Assembly (NCBI RefSeq): GCF_000382885.1
Contig: NZ_CAVK010000247.1
Coordinates: 1-43,186, forward strand
Origin: Sphingobium indicum BiD32
Lineage (GTDB): Bacteria > Pseudomonadota > Alphaproteobacteria > Sphingomonadales > Sphingomonadaceae
Length of the DNA: 43,186 bases
Reading direction: 5' to 3'
In this document: in pieces, positions 27,883-36,188 of the stretch
Numbering within the stretch: position 1 is the first letter of the stretch
Layout: each line of letters begins with the position of its first letter
Made by a program: the position numbers and the translations under genes
The notes under the pieces: generated by a model
The model's input: the letters and a program-made list of their open reading frames with translations, nothing else
Databases searched by the model: none
What the model was told of the DNA's origin: nothing

Positions 27883-29246
27883 TGAGCGACACGCGCCCCA
27901 AATTGCTGATCGTCGAGGATGATCCGGGTCTCCAGCGCCAGTTGCGCTGGGCCTATGAGGATTATCAGCTGTTCATCGCGGGCGACCGTGACGAAGCGAT
28001 CGAGATGCTGCGCGCGGAAACGCCTGATGTCGTGACGCTGGACCTGGGCCTGCCGCCCGACCCGGATGGCACCAGCGAGGGCTTTGCCACGCTGGCGGAG
28101 ATATTGCGGATCAAGCCCGACACCAAGGTCATCGTCGCGTCCGGCCATGGCGCGCGCGAAAGCGCGCTCGATGCGATAGCCGGCGGGGCGTATGACTTTT
28201 ACCAGAAGCCGGTGGATATTGACGAGCTGGGCATGATCGTCCGCCGCGCATTTCACGTTCATGCGCTGGAACAGGAAAATGCCCGTCTGGCCGACACCGC
28301 GCCGGAGGATGGCCGGGTGCTGGGTCGCCTGATCAGCGGCGCGCCCGAAATGATGAAGGTTGCCCGCACCATCGAACGGGTCGCCAGCGCGCAGGTCTCC
28401 GTCCTGCTGCTGGGGGCGAGCGGCACGGGCAAGGAATTGCTGGCGCAGGGGCTGCATGACGCCAGCCCGCGCAGGGGCGGTGCCTTCGTCGCGATCAATT
28501 GCGCGGCGATCCCCGAAACCCTGCTCGAATCCGAACTGTTCGGCCATGAAAAGGGCGCCTTCACCGGGGCGATCAAGATGACGCAGGGCAAGATCGAGCA
28601 GGCGCAGGGTGGCACATTGTTCCTGGATGAAGTGGGCGACATCCCGCTGGCGCTTCAGGTCAAATTGCTGCGCTTCTTGCAGGAACGCTCGATCGAGCGG
28701 GTTGGCGGTCGCACCGCGATTGCCGTGGATACCCGCATCGTTTGTGCGACCCACCAGAATCTGGAGGAGATGATCGTAGCGGGCAGCTTCCGCGAGGATA
28801 TCTATTATCGCCTGGCCGAAATCGTCATCCGCATTCCGGCGCTGAAGGACCGGCCGGGCGACCCGGCCTTGCTGGCGCGACATTTCCTGTCCCGTTTCGC
28901 GCGGGACATGAACCCGCAGGTCAAGGGGCTGGCCCCCGATGCGCTCGCGGCGCTGGATGCCTGGACCTGGCCTGGCAATGTGCGCGAGCTGGAAAATCGC
29001 ATGAAGCGCGCGGTCATCATGGCCGATGGCAAGCTGGTGACCGCTGCTGACCTGGACCTGGACGATGAGCGCGCCGCCGGGGGCGAAGTTGTGAACCTGA
29101 AGGCGGCGCGCGAAATGGCCGATCGCCGCGCCATCCGCCGGGCGATCGCTCGCACCGACGGCAATATATCGGGCGCGGCCAAGATGCTGGGGATCAGCCG
29201 CCCGACTCTCTACGATCTGCTCAAACAATATCAGATGCAGGGATGA
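27882..29246 (+). CDS. prsR: PEP-CTERM-box sigma-54 response regulator PrsR
   Basis: An NtrC-type activator of 454 residues. The receiver has IVEDD and phospho-acceptor D54 (VVTLDLGLPPD). The AAA+ domain has Walker A GASGTGKE (178-185), the sigma-54 contact loop GAFTGA (225-230) and GGTLFLDEVGD. A C-terminal Fis-type helix-turn-helix follows (GNISGAAKMLGISRPTLYDLL). It should switch on sigma-54 promoters of exopolysaccharide and PEP-CTERM genes after phosphorylation by PrsK. It overlaps prsK by one base and the TPR gene by four (ATGA). Confidence 0.95.
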   Translation: MSDTRPKLLIVEDDPGLQRQLRWAYEDYQLFIAGDRDEAIEMLRAETPDVVTLDLGLPPDPDGTSEGFATLAEILRIKPDTKVIVASGHGARESALDAIAGGAYDFYQKPVDIDELGMIVRRAFHVHALEQENARLADTAPEDGRVLGRLISGAPEMMKVARTIERVASAQVSVLLLGASGTGKELLAQGLHDASPRRGGAFVAINCAAIPETLLESELFGHEKGAFTGAIKMTQGKIEQAQGGTLFLDEVGDIPLALQVKLLRFLQERSIERVGGRTAIAVDTRIVCATHQNLEEMIVAGSFREDIYYRLAEIVIRIPALKDRPGDPALLARHFLSRFARDMNPQVKGLAPDALAALDAWTWPGNVRELENRMKRAVIMADGKLVTAADLDLDDERAAGGEVVNLKAAREMADRRAIRRAIARTDGNISGAAKMLGISRPTLYDLLKQYQMQG

Positions 29247-31282
29247 GCCGGACCCGCATTCTCCTGATTGCCGGGATCATTGTCATGCTGCTGGGCGTGG
29301 CGGGCCTGTGGCAATGGCGCATCCATGAACGCGATGGCAGCGCCGCTCTGGCACGCGGGCTGGCGGCGCTCGACAGGGGTGACGCGCGCACGGCGCGGAT
29401 CGAGCTGATGAACGCGATCAAGGGCGCGCCGCGTTCCGTGGTCGCGCGGGAGGTGCAGGCGCGGGCGCTGGTGGAACTGGGCGATGGCGCAGGGGCGCAG
29501 GCCGAAGCGATCCGCGCTCGTGCGCTGGGCGCGCCGCCGTCGCAGACCCGCGCGGTCATGGCGCAGGCGCTGCTGTTGCAGGGGGATGCCGTCGCTGCGC
29601 TCAAAGAGGCTCGCGCGCCTGACGTACCCGACACCGAGCTGGACATGGTCGCGCGCGTCATGGCGCGTGCCGCCATGGCGCAGGGGGACATGCGAGCTGC
29701 GCAAAATGCGCTGGCGAGGGCGCTCTCTATTGCGCCGAATGACGCGGAAAATTGGGTCGAACTCGGCCGCTTCCGGCTGGCGACCGGCGATCAGGCGGGG
29801 GCGATTGCCGCCGCCGACCGCGCGGTTGCGCTGAACCCGGCCGATGCAAAGGCGTTGACGCTGCGGGCCGAACTCACCCGCGCCCAATATGGCCTGACCG
29901 CGTCGCTGCCATGGTTCGATCGGGCGCTGGCTGTTCGTCCCGATTCGATCCCGACCATGGAGCAATATGCCGCGACGCTGGCCGATGCCGGGGCAGCGGG
30001 CGCGATGCTCAGCCTGACCCGCCGCATCCTGGCGCTCGATCCCGCCAATGCGCGTGCGTGGATGATGCAGGCGGTGATGGCGGCGCGGGCGGGCAAGGCC
30101 GATCTGGCCCGTGCGCTGCTCGATCGCACACAAGGGCGGCTGGACAATGAACCGGCGACGCGGCTGCTGCGCGGCGTGCTGAACCTGCAAGAGGGCAATG
30201 CCGTCCTGGCGGCAGAAGCGCTGGCCCCGCTGGTCGCGGCCCAGCCCGACAATCGCACCGCCCGCACCCTGCTGGCGCGCTCCTACTATCTGGCCGGAGA
30301 TTATGCCGCCGTTGCGACGCTGCTCGCTCCGGTCGTCGCACAGCGCGATGCTGATCCCTATGTGCTGACGCTGGCCGCCCGCGCGCAGGAGGGGCTGGGT
30401 AACCGGGCGATGGCCGCCGACATGCTGGCTCGTGCCGCCTGGCCGGTGCGCGCTGCTGCCGATCCCTTTGCGAGTTCGCGCGATGATGCACTGGCCAACG
30501 GGCCGCCGCCCGCCAGCACCGCCACCGCGCGCGACAATATCCCCTATATCCGCGCCTTGCTGAGCACGGGCCGCACCGATGATGCGCTGGCCCGTGCGCA
30601 ATCGCTGAGCCGCGCCAATCCGGGCGCGCCCGATGCCTGGCTGGTTCAGGGCGACGCGCTGGGTGCCGTTGGCCGCCCTGCCGATGCTGCGCGTTCCTAC
30701 GAAGCCGCCGCGAACATTCGCTTCGATCGCGCCGCAGCGCTGCGTCTGGCCGCCGCATGGGGGCAGGCGGGCAATCCTGCACGGGCAGCGCAGGTCGTGC
30801 AATTATTCCTGACCCAGCACCCCAATGACGCCGAAGCCCAGCGCCTGGCCGCCGCCATTGCGATGCAGCGCCAGGACTGGCGCGGTGCGTTGCGACTGTT
30901 GCAGGCGGTGCGGGCGCAGGCCGGGGATGGCGACGCGGTGCTGATGGCCGATCTCGCGCGCGCTGCGCTGGAAAGTGGCGATCGTGCGGCGGCGCGCGCT
31001 TATGCGGCCCACGCCTATCGGCTGATGCCCGCCAACCCGATGACCGCCGACATCTATGGCTGGACGCTGCTGCGGACTGGCGAGAAGGGACCGGCGGCGG
31101 TCGATCTGCTGGAAAAGGCGGTGGCGCTCGCGCCGGGTCATCCGGTGCTGCAATTCCATCTGGGGCAGGCCTATGCAGCAACCGGGCGCAAGGATGATGC
31201 CAAGCTGGCGCTGGGTCGCGCGGCGTCAGCGGGCAATTTCACTGGACGGCAGGAAGCGGTCGACGCGCTGGCGGCGCTGTAG
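29243..31282 (+). CDS. TPR-repeat protein, PEP-CTERM system (PrsT-like)
   Basis: The 679-residue protein has one N-terminal membrane anchor (ILLIAGIIVMLLGVAGLW), and the rest lies probably in the periplasm. It is built of many Ala-rich tetratricopeptide repeats from about residue 30 to the end, such as ALSIAPNDAENWVELGRFRLATGD and ALAPGHPVLQFHLGQAYAATGR. Its place after prsK-prsR fits the PrsT family of very long TPR proteins. It is shorter than the roughly 900-residue norm of that family, so membership is likely but not certain. It probably scaffolds polysaccharide export. A palindrome ends the operon 5 bases after the stop. Confidence 0.85.
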   Translation: MSRTRILLIAGIIVMLLGVAGLWQWRIHERDGSAALARGLAALDRGDARTARIELMNAIKGAPRSVVAREVQARALVELGDGAGAQAEAIRARALGAPPSQTRAVMAQALLLQGDAVAALKEARAPDVPDTELDMVARVMARAAMAQGDMRAAQNALARALSIAPNDAENWVELGRFRLATGDQAGAIAAADRAVALNPADAKALTLRAELTRAQYGLTASLPWFDRALAVRPDSIPTMEQYAATLADAGAAGAMLSLTRRILALDPANARAWMMQAVMAARAGKADLARALLDRTQGRLDNEPATRLLRGVLNLQEGNAVLAAEALAPLVAAQPDNRTARTLLARSYYLAGDYAAVATLLAPVVAQRDADPYVLTLAARAQEGLGNRAMAADMLARAAWPVRAAADPFASSRDDALANGPPPASTATARDNIPYIRALLSTGRTDDALARAQSLSRANPGAPDAWLVQGDALGAVGRPADAARSYEAAANIRFDRAAALRLAAAWGQAGNPARAAQVVQLFLTQHPNDAEAQRLAAAIAMQRQDWRGALRLLQAVRAQAGDGDAVLMADLARAALESGDRAAARAYAAHAYRLMPANPMTADIYGWTLLRTGEKGPAAVDLLEKAVALAPGHPVLQFHLGQAYAATGRKDDAKLALGRAASAGNFTGRQEAVDALAAL

Positions 31283-31286
31283 ACAA

Positions 31287-31307
31287 TCCTCCCCTTGCAG
31301 GGGAGGA
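31287..31307. repeat. C-rich palindrome at the end of the eps/prs operon
   Basis: TCCTCCCC (31287-31294) and GGGGAGGA (31300-31307) with a 5-nt loop lie between two convergent genes. The sequence belongs to the same C-rich palindromic family as 10089-10190. It may serve as a terminator in both directions. Confidence 0.65.
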
Positions 31308-31309
31308 AT

Positions 31310-31642
31310 TTAAGCCAGTTCGTCGATGTGCAGCCCAAGCCGCCGGATCTGCGCCGCGACGGGGGGCCAGACGGTTTCCAGAAAATGCTCCCGTTCCGCC
31401 ACGCGCAACCGGCGGGTCGCGCCGTCGGCGACGAACATGCCGACGCCGCGTTTGACCACGACCAGCCCGTCATCCTGAAAGCTCTGATAGGCTTTCGCCA
31501 CCGTCAGCGGGTTGGCACCCTGCCGCGCGGCAAAGGCGCGTACCGATGGCAGCATGTCGCCATCGCCAAATTCACCATCCAATATGGACGCAGCAATAAT
31601 CTCACGCAGGCGGAGATAGACGGGTTTGGAATCGTCGGCCAT
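31310..31642 (-). CDS. GntR family transcriptional regulator (YtrA-like)
   Basis: A compact 110-residue repressor. It consists of the winged helix-turn-helix (KPVYLRLREIIAASILDGEFGDGDMLPSVRAFAARQGANPLTVAKAYQSFQDDGLVVVKRGVGMFVA) plus only about 35 C-terminal residues. It lacks the ligand-binding domain of FadR or HutC types, so it fits the short YtrA group, which often controls transport genes. ATG 31642 is used; a longer frame would start at TTG 31678. A 6-bp inverted repeat CGCAAG-N7-CTTGCG at 31674-31692 lies just upstream and may be its own operator. The target genes are not obvious here. Confidence 0.85.
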   Translation of the reverse strand: MADDSKPVYLRLREIIAASILDGEFGDGDMLPSVRAFAARQGANPLTVAKAYQSFQDDGLVVVKRGVGMFVADGATRRLRVAEREHFLETVWPPVAAQIRRLGLHIDELA

Positions 31643-31673
31643 GACTGCATCAGTGCCATAATACAGCGATGCG

Positions 31674-31692
31674 CGCAAGTCAGTTGCTTGCG
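31674..31692. promoter_or_regulatory. Candidate operator of the GntR regulator
   Basis: CGCAAG (31674-31679) and CTTGCG (31687-31692) with a 7-bp spacer lie 32 bases upstream of the GntR start, where an autorepressor site would be expected. Confidence 0.35.
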
Positions 31693-31714
31693 TTAGATTG
31701 GGCCGTTTGCGTAA

Positions 31715-32293
31715 CTATCTGTCCCAGACTGATATCACGGCGTCATAATCTGGCCGTGGCCGCTCTTCCTGTGGCTTGCCGGGCGTGCCGATGAATATGA
31801 ACCCTGCGATGTTTTCGCCTTCTGCGGCAAAGGCCGTGCGGACATCATCATTATAGGTTGGCCACCCCGTCAGCCACCCGCCGGCAAAGCCCAGCGCATG
31901 GGTGGCGTTGAGCAAATTCATGATCGCCGCGCCGACGGATAACTGTTGTTCCCACACTGGTATCTTGCTGCCCGCGACCGGCGCGGACAGGGCCACCACC
32001 AATGTCGGCGCCTGATGGGCAAACTGGTGCATCGCCTCGATCTCCAGCCGTCCGGCATCGGGCTTTTCGGCGCGATAGGCGGTTTCGAGGAGGTCGGCGA
32101 AGGCCGCGCGTTTCTCCAGCGGCACTATCACGAAGCGCCATGGGGCCAGCTTGCCATGGTCGGGGGTGCGGATCGCCACCTCCAATATCTGGCGCAACTG
32201 CGCGTCGTCGGGACCGGGCGCGATCAGGTCGCGCGGTTTGCCCGAACGGCGGGTCTGGAGCAGGGCGAGCGGAGAGGAGCGATCATTGAACAT
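31715..32293 (-). CDS. Nitroreductase family protein (YdjA/RutE-like)
   Basis: A 192-residue FMN-dependent oxidoreductase. It begins with the FMN-phosphate contact region TRRSGKPRDLIAPGPDD, followed by the family hallmark IRTPDHGKLAPWRFVIV, the dimer and flavin segment QQLSVGAAIMNLLNATHALGFAGGWLTGW, and IFIGTPGKPQEERPRPDYD. The short length and the PDHGKLAPWRF block match the YdjA-type nitroreductases. The true substrate is unknown. ATG 32293 is chosen; a GTG at 32314 is an alternative. It stands alone, downstream of the repeat at 32356-32465. Confidence 0.9.
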   Translation of the reverse strand: MFNDRSSPLALLQTRRSGKPRDLIAPGPDDAQLRQILEVAIRTPDHGKLAPWRFVIVPLEKRAAFADLLETAYRAEKPDAGRLEIEAMHQFAHQAPTLVVALSAPVAGSKIPVWEQQLSVGAAIMNLLNATHALGFAGGWLTGWPTYNDDVRTAFAAEGENIAGFIFIGTPGKPQEERPRPDYDAVISVWDR

Positions 32294-32355
32294 CGCGTCC
32301 AGATGGCGCGGCACCCGCTTTGACGCAAGGGTGAGAAACGAACGTCACGCAATAT

Positions 32356-32465
32356 CCGTTCGTGCTGAGTAGGGACTGAGCTTGTCGAAGGCCCATATCG
32401 AAGCATGTCGCGCAATCCTTCGATACGCCACTTCGACAAGCTCAGCGGCTACTCAGGACGAACGG
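32356..32465. repeat. Palindromic intergenic repeat (TTCGACAAGCTCAG family)
   Basis: The outer arms are CCGTTCGTGCTGAGTAG (32356-32372) and CTACTCAGGACGAACGG (32449-32465), matching at 16 of 17 positions. The inner arms CTGAGCTTGTCGAAG (32376-32390) and CTTCGACAAGCTCAG (32431-32445) match perfectly. The core is widespread between genes in sphingomonads. It separates the divergent nitroreductase and peptide transporter genes, so promoters must lie beside it. Confidence 0.8.
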
Positions 32466-32561
32466 GGTGGAATTTTGACAGATGCGATTTTGCCTCTAGT
32501 CTCGCGCCATCCTCTGGTCCCCGTTCGGCGGGCTGGCACACATAAATGACAAGGGTAGCTG

Positions 32562-34085
32562 ATGGCGACCTCAATTTCTGGCGCGGCGGCAGCGGGCAAG
32601 ACCTGGCTTGGCCATCCGCGCGGGCTGTTCCTGCTGTTTTTCGCAGAAATGTGGGAGCGTTTTTCCTATTATGGGATGCGCGCCATTCTGATCTTCTACC
32701 TCACCAAACATTTCCTGTTCGGGGAGGACAAGGCCTATCTGCTCTACGGTGCCTATACCTCGCTGGTCTATATCACGCCGGTTATCGGCGGCTATCTGGC
32801 CGACCGCTTTCTGGGCCCGCGCAAGGCGGTGCTGGCGGGCGGGCTGTTCATTGCGTTCGGCCATTTCCTGATCGCGGTGACGGAGGGACCGGGGGGACAG
32901 GACCCGGTCTATCTCAACGGATTTTATCTGGCGCTGGCCAGCATCATCGTTGGCACGGGCTTCCTGAAAGCCAATATTTCGGTGCTGGTGGGCGAACTTT
33001 ATCCCCGCGATGATGCGCGGCGCGACCCGGCTTTCTCCATCTTTTACATGGGCATCAATGCGGGCGGGGCGATCGGCCCGCTGGTCTGCGGCCTGCTGGG
33101 TGAGACGATGGGCTGGGGCTGGGGCTTTGGGGCGGCGGGGGTCGGCATGTTGCTGGGCCTTGTCCTGTTCGTCTGGCTCACTCCCTGGCTGCTAGGGAAG
33201 GGCGAGCCGCCCGCGCCGCAGCAATTGCGCGCGCCTGCCGTTGCGGGCCTCAGCCAGGAATGGACCATCTATCTGGGCGCAGCGCTGGGCGTGGTCGCGA
33301 TCTGGTTCGTTATCCGCTATGCCGAATTGCTGGGCTATGCGCTGCTCGCCTTCGCGGCGCTGACGGTGATCTATATCGTCTGGCGGACGCTCGGCACGCT
33401 GGCCAAGGTCGACCGAGACCGCATGTTCGCCGCGCTGTTCCTGATTGCGCTCAACCCGTTGTTCTGGGGATTGTTCGAGCAGACCGGATCGTCCCTGAAC
33501 ATCTTCACCGACCGCAATGTCGACCGCACGGTGCTGGGCTGGGATATTCCCGCGTCGATGTTCCAGTCGGTCAATTCCATCTTCATCATCCTGCTGGCGC
33601 CCTTGTTCGCCATATTGTGGACCTTCCTCGACAAGCGCCGCCTTGAACCATCATCGCCCGCCAAATTCGGCATTGGCCTGATCCTGTGCGGCGCTGGCTT
33701 TCTGGTGCTGGTCGCGGGTGCGGCGATGGCTGGGGAGGATCTGACCCCGTTGCTGTTCGTCATCCTCATCTATCTGTTCCACACCATGGCGGAACTGTGC
33801 TTCTCACCCGTCGGCCTGTCGGCGATGACGCGATTGTCGGTGCCCAATATGGTCGGGCTGGTGATGGGCACATGGTTTCTGGCCATGGCGGCGGGCAATT
33901 TCATCGCAGGGCTTATCGCCCGCGCGACCGGCAGCGGCGACGCTGATGGGGTGAGCCAAGTGCTGGATGTCTATACCCGTATCGGCTGGTTTTCGATGGG
34001 GGTGGGCGTGCTGGTGCTGCTCATATCGCCCATGATCAAGCGGCTGATGCATCCCGACACGATCGGCGCGGAGGCCAAGGGCTGA
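32562..34085 (+). CDS. Proton-dependent oligopeptide transporter (POT/PTR family)
   Basis: An inner-membrane symporter of 507 residues that should import di- and tripeptides with protons. The first helix carries the family signature FAEMWERFSYYGMRAIL (ExxERFxYY), and the FYMGINAGGAIGPLVCG and WGLFEQTGSSLNIFTDRN blocks are typical of bacterial DtpT-type proteins. About 14 membrane helices can be counted. A TTGACA lies at 32475-32480, but its -10 is weak. A strong hairpin follows the gene. Confidence 0.93.
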   Translation: MATSISGAAAAGKTWLGHPRGLFLLFFAEMWERFSYYGMRAILIFYLTKHFLFGEDKAYLLYGAYTSLVYITPVIGGYLADRFLGPRKAVLAGGLFIAFGHFLIAVTEGPGGQDPVYLNGFYLALASIIVGTGFLKANISVLVGELYPRDDARRDPAFSIFYMGINAGGAIGPLVCGLLGETMGWGWGFGAAGVGMLLGLVLFVWLTPWLLGKGEPPAPQQLRAPAVAGLSQEWTIYLGAALGVVAIWFVIRYAELLGYALLAFAALTVIYIVWRTLGTLAKVDRDRMFAALFLIALNPLFWGLFEQTGSSLNIFTDRNVDRTVLGWDIPASMFQSVNSIFIILLAPLFAILWTFLDKRRLEPSSPAKFGIGLILCGAGFLVLVAGAAMAGEDLTPLLFVILIYLFHTMAELCFSPVGLSAMTRLSVPNMVGLVMGTWFLAMAAGNFIAGLIARATGSGDADGVSQVLDVYTRIGWFSMGVGVLVLLISPMIKRLMHPDTIGAEAKG

Positions 34086-34098
34086 ACCGGCGCAGCGC

Positions 34099-34146
34099 GG
34101 GCGGCTGTCCGGTACGACCGGAAGCCGCCCCTGACCGGGCGGTCAG
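34099..34146. terminator. Bidirectional terminator region between the POT and PHA depolymerase genes
   Basis: GGGCGGCT/AGCCGCCC (34099-34106 with 34123-34130) encloses CCGGT/ACCGG. A second small stem CTGACC/GGTCAG (34131-34146) follows and includes the depolymerase stop. T runs are lacking, so efficiency is uncertain. Confidence 0.6.
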
Positions 34147-35366
34147 TTCATCGACAGGATCATGTTCCGCACCTGCGGATAGACCTGCTTTTCCCATTTG
34201 CTGCCGGAAAAGACACCATAATGGCCGACGCCCGGCTGGAGATGATGGCGCTTGAGGTGGGGGCGCAGGCCGGTGCAGAGCGTATGCGCCGCCGCCGTCT
34301 GGCCCACGGCGCAGACATCGTCCTTCTCACCCTCGACCGTCAGCAGCGCGGTCTTGCGGATCGCGCCCGGATTGACTGGGCGGCCGCGGTGCATCAACTC
34401 GCCCTTGGCCAGCAAGGTGCGCTGGAACACCAGATCGACGGTTTCGAGGTAGAATTCCTTGGTCATGTCCAGGACCGCGAAATATTCCTCGTAGAATGTC
34501 TTTATCTTGTCGGCTTCGACCGTCTTGCCGTCGGCCAGTAGCTGATAGAGTTCGCGATGCTGCGATCCGTGCCGTTCCATGTTCATCGCCATGAAGGCCG
34601 AGAGTTGCAGGAAGCCCGGATAGACTTCGCGCCCGCGCCCGGCATAGCGGAAGGGAACGGTGGAGATCAGATTCTTCTCGAACCAGTCGATCGGCTTGTC
34701 ATTGGCGAGGTCATTGACCACGGTTGGCGCGACCCGCGTGTCGATCGGCCCGCCCATCAAAGTCATCGATTTGGGCGTCGCGGGATCCTTGTCCTCGGCC
34801 ATCACCGCGACTGCGGCGAGCGCGGGGACACAGGGCTGGCATACGGACAGCAGATGCGCGCCCGGACCCATCGTCTGGAAAAACTGGATTATATAATCGA
34901 CATAATCCTCAAAGCCGAAGCGCCCGGCTTCCAGCGGTACGTCGCGGGCATTTTTCCAGTCGGTAATATAGACGTCATGATCGCGTAGCAGGGTCACCAC
35001 CGTGCTGCGCAGCAAGGTGGAGAAATGACCCGACATCGGTGCCACCACCAGCACGCGCGGCTGGGCGGTCTCTACCTCATCCTTCACGAAATGCAGCAGG
35101 TCGCCAAAGGGCAGGTCCGCCACAATCTCTTCGCGCACCGCGACATCGGCATTGCCGCTGCGTACCGAGGTAATCGCATAGGCCGGGCGCTTGTGCGTGA
35201 CGCGCGCGCCCTGGAACACATCCATCAGCGCGAACATGCGGCGCGGCATGGCCCAGTCGGCCATTGGCCCCATCTTGTCGCGCATCCCCAGCGCAAACTG
35301 CGCCCCGAAGCGTGCCGGCGCCAGCATATCGTTCCACGCCTGATAACCACTGTACAGCATTCGCAT
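34143..35366 (-). CDS. phaZ: Intracellular polyhydroxyalkanoate depolymerase PhaZ
   Basis: This enzyme mobilises stored polyhydroxybutyrate granules. The 407-residue alpha/beta hydrolase has the intracellular type I features. The Cys nucleophile C176 lies in the lipase-like box SVCQPCVP, where secreted depolymerases have Ser. The oxyanion region VLVVAPMSGHFSTLLR, the DVYITDWKNARDVP block and the late His in QPGVGHYGVFSG are present. Length is normal (about 400-420). It converges on the POT gene with a hairpin between them. No phaC, phaR or phasin gene is adjacent. Confidence 0.95.
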   Translation of the reverse strand: MRMLYSGYQAWNDMLAPARFGAQFALGMRDKMGPMADWAMPRRMFALMDVFQGARVTHKRPAYAITSVRSGNADVAVREEIVADLPFGDLLHFVKDEVETAQPRVLVVAPMSGHFSTLLRSTVVTLLRDHDVYITDWKNARDVPLEAGRFGFEDYVDYIIQFFQTMGPGAHLLSVCQPCVPALAAVAVMAEDKDPATPKSMTLMGGPIDTRVAPTVVNDLANDKPIDWFEKNLISTVPFRYAGRGREVYPGFLQLSAFMAMNMERHGSQHRELYQLLADGKTVEADKIKTFYEEYFAVLDMTKEFYLETVDLVFQRTLLAKGELMHRGRPVNPGAIRKTALLTVEGEKDDVCAVGQTAAAHTLCTGLRPHLKRHHLQPGVGHYGVFSGSKWEKQVYPQVRNMILSMN

Positions 35367-35490
35367 GACTATAAGCGCGCCTTGTTCAATCCGTCCATCC
35401 GAATCGGTTCTCGTATGAAACGCTATACATGTTTTTCATGTTGCACCGCATCATCATAAATGTAGGTTAAGGCTGACCGGAGGGAATGTC

Positions 35491-36147
35491 ATGGCCGTTG
35501 CGCAACTCACTCTATCCAGTAAAAATTATTCCTCATGGTCGCTGCGCGGCTGGCTGCTCTGCCGGATCGCGGGGTTGAAGGTCGAGGAAAAGCTGATCGC
35601 GCTGGACGATGCGGACAATCGCGCCGAACTGCTGCTGCTGTCCCCATCCGTGCTGGTGCCGCGCCTGACCCATGAAGGGGCGAGCGTGTGGGACACGCTG
35701 GCGATCGCGGAATATCTGCATGAGCTATACCCTGATGCCGGCATGTATCCCGCCGACCGGATCGCGCGCGCCCATTGCCGGTCGGTGTCGGGGGAAATTC
35801 ATTCGGGCTTTGCCAATCTTCGTTCCGCGCTGCCGATGAACCTGAAAGTCCGGCACGCCAAATTCCCGATCTTTTCGGGTGCCAAGCCCGACATCGAACG
35901 GATCGAGACGATCTGGGCGGAATGTCTGGACAGCTATGGCGGGCCATGGCTGTTCGGCGACAAGCCGACCGTCGCCGACGCGATGTTCGCGCCGGTGGCC
36001 GAACGGTTCCTGACCTATGCCGTGCCGGTTTCGGCCATGGCTGCGGCCTATTGCCGGACGATCAATAGCTGGGACATCATGCGCGAATGGATCGATGAGG
36101 CGCGGGTCGAGCCGGACGAGGTGGAAGAACTCGACATCGAATTCTGA
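35491..36147 (+). CDS. Glutathione S-transferase family protein
   Basis: The 218-residue protein has an N-terminal thioredoxin fold. SSKNYSSWSLRGWLLCRIAGL carries the Ser that activates glutathione in this bacterial group. SPSVLVPRLTHEGASVWDTLAIAEYLHELYP carries the cis-Pro and the glutathione gamma-Glu contact. The helical C-terminal domain has GPWLFGDKPTVADAMFAPVAERF. The substrate is unknown. GGAGG lies just upstream of the ATG. It is followed after 41 bases by an M28 peptidase gene on the same strand, possibly in one transcript. Confidence 0.92.
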   Translation: MAVAQLTLSSKNYSSWSLRGWLLCRIAGLKVEEKLIALDDADNRAELLLLSPSVLVPRLTHEGASVWDTLAIAEYLHELYPDAGMYPADRIARAHCRSVSGEIHSGFANLRSALPMNLKVRHAKFPIFSGAKPDIERIETIWAECLDSYGGPWLFGDKPTVADAMFAPVAERFLTYAVPVSAMAAAYCRTINSWDIMREWIDEARVEPDEVEELDIEF

Positions 36148-36188
36148 CCGCTCTTTCCCTTGAGGTGGGCAGGGCGTAAGCCATTGCC

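Noticed and set aside
27462..29228. 588-codon minus-strand frame across prsK-prsR
   Set aside because: Shadow of two clear genes; crosses both of them without regard to their boundary.
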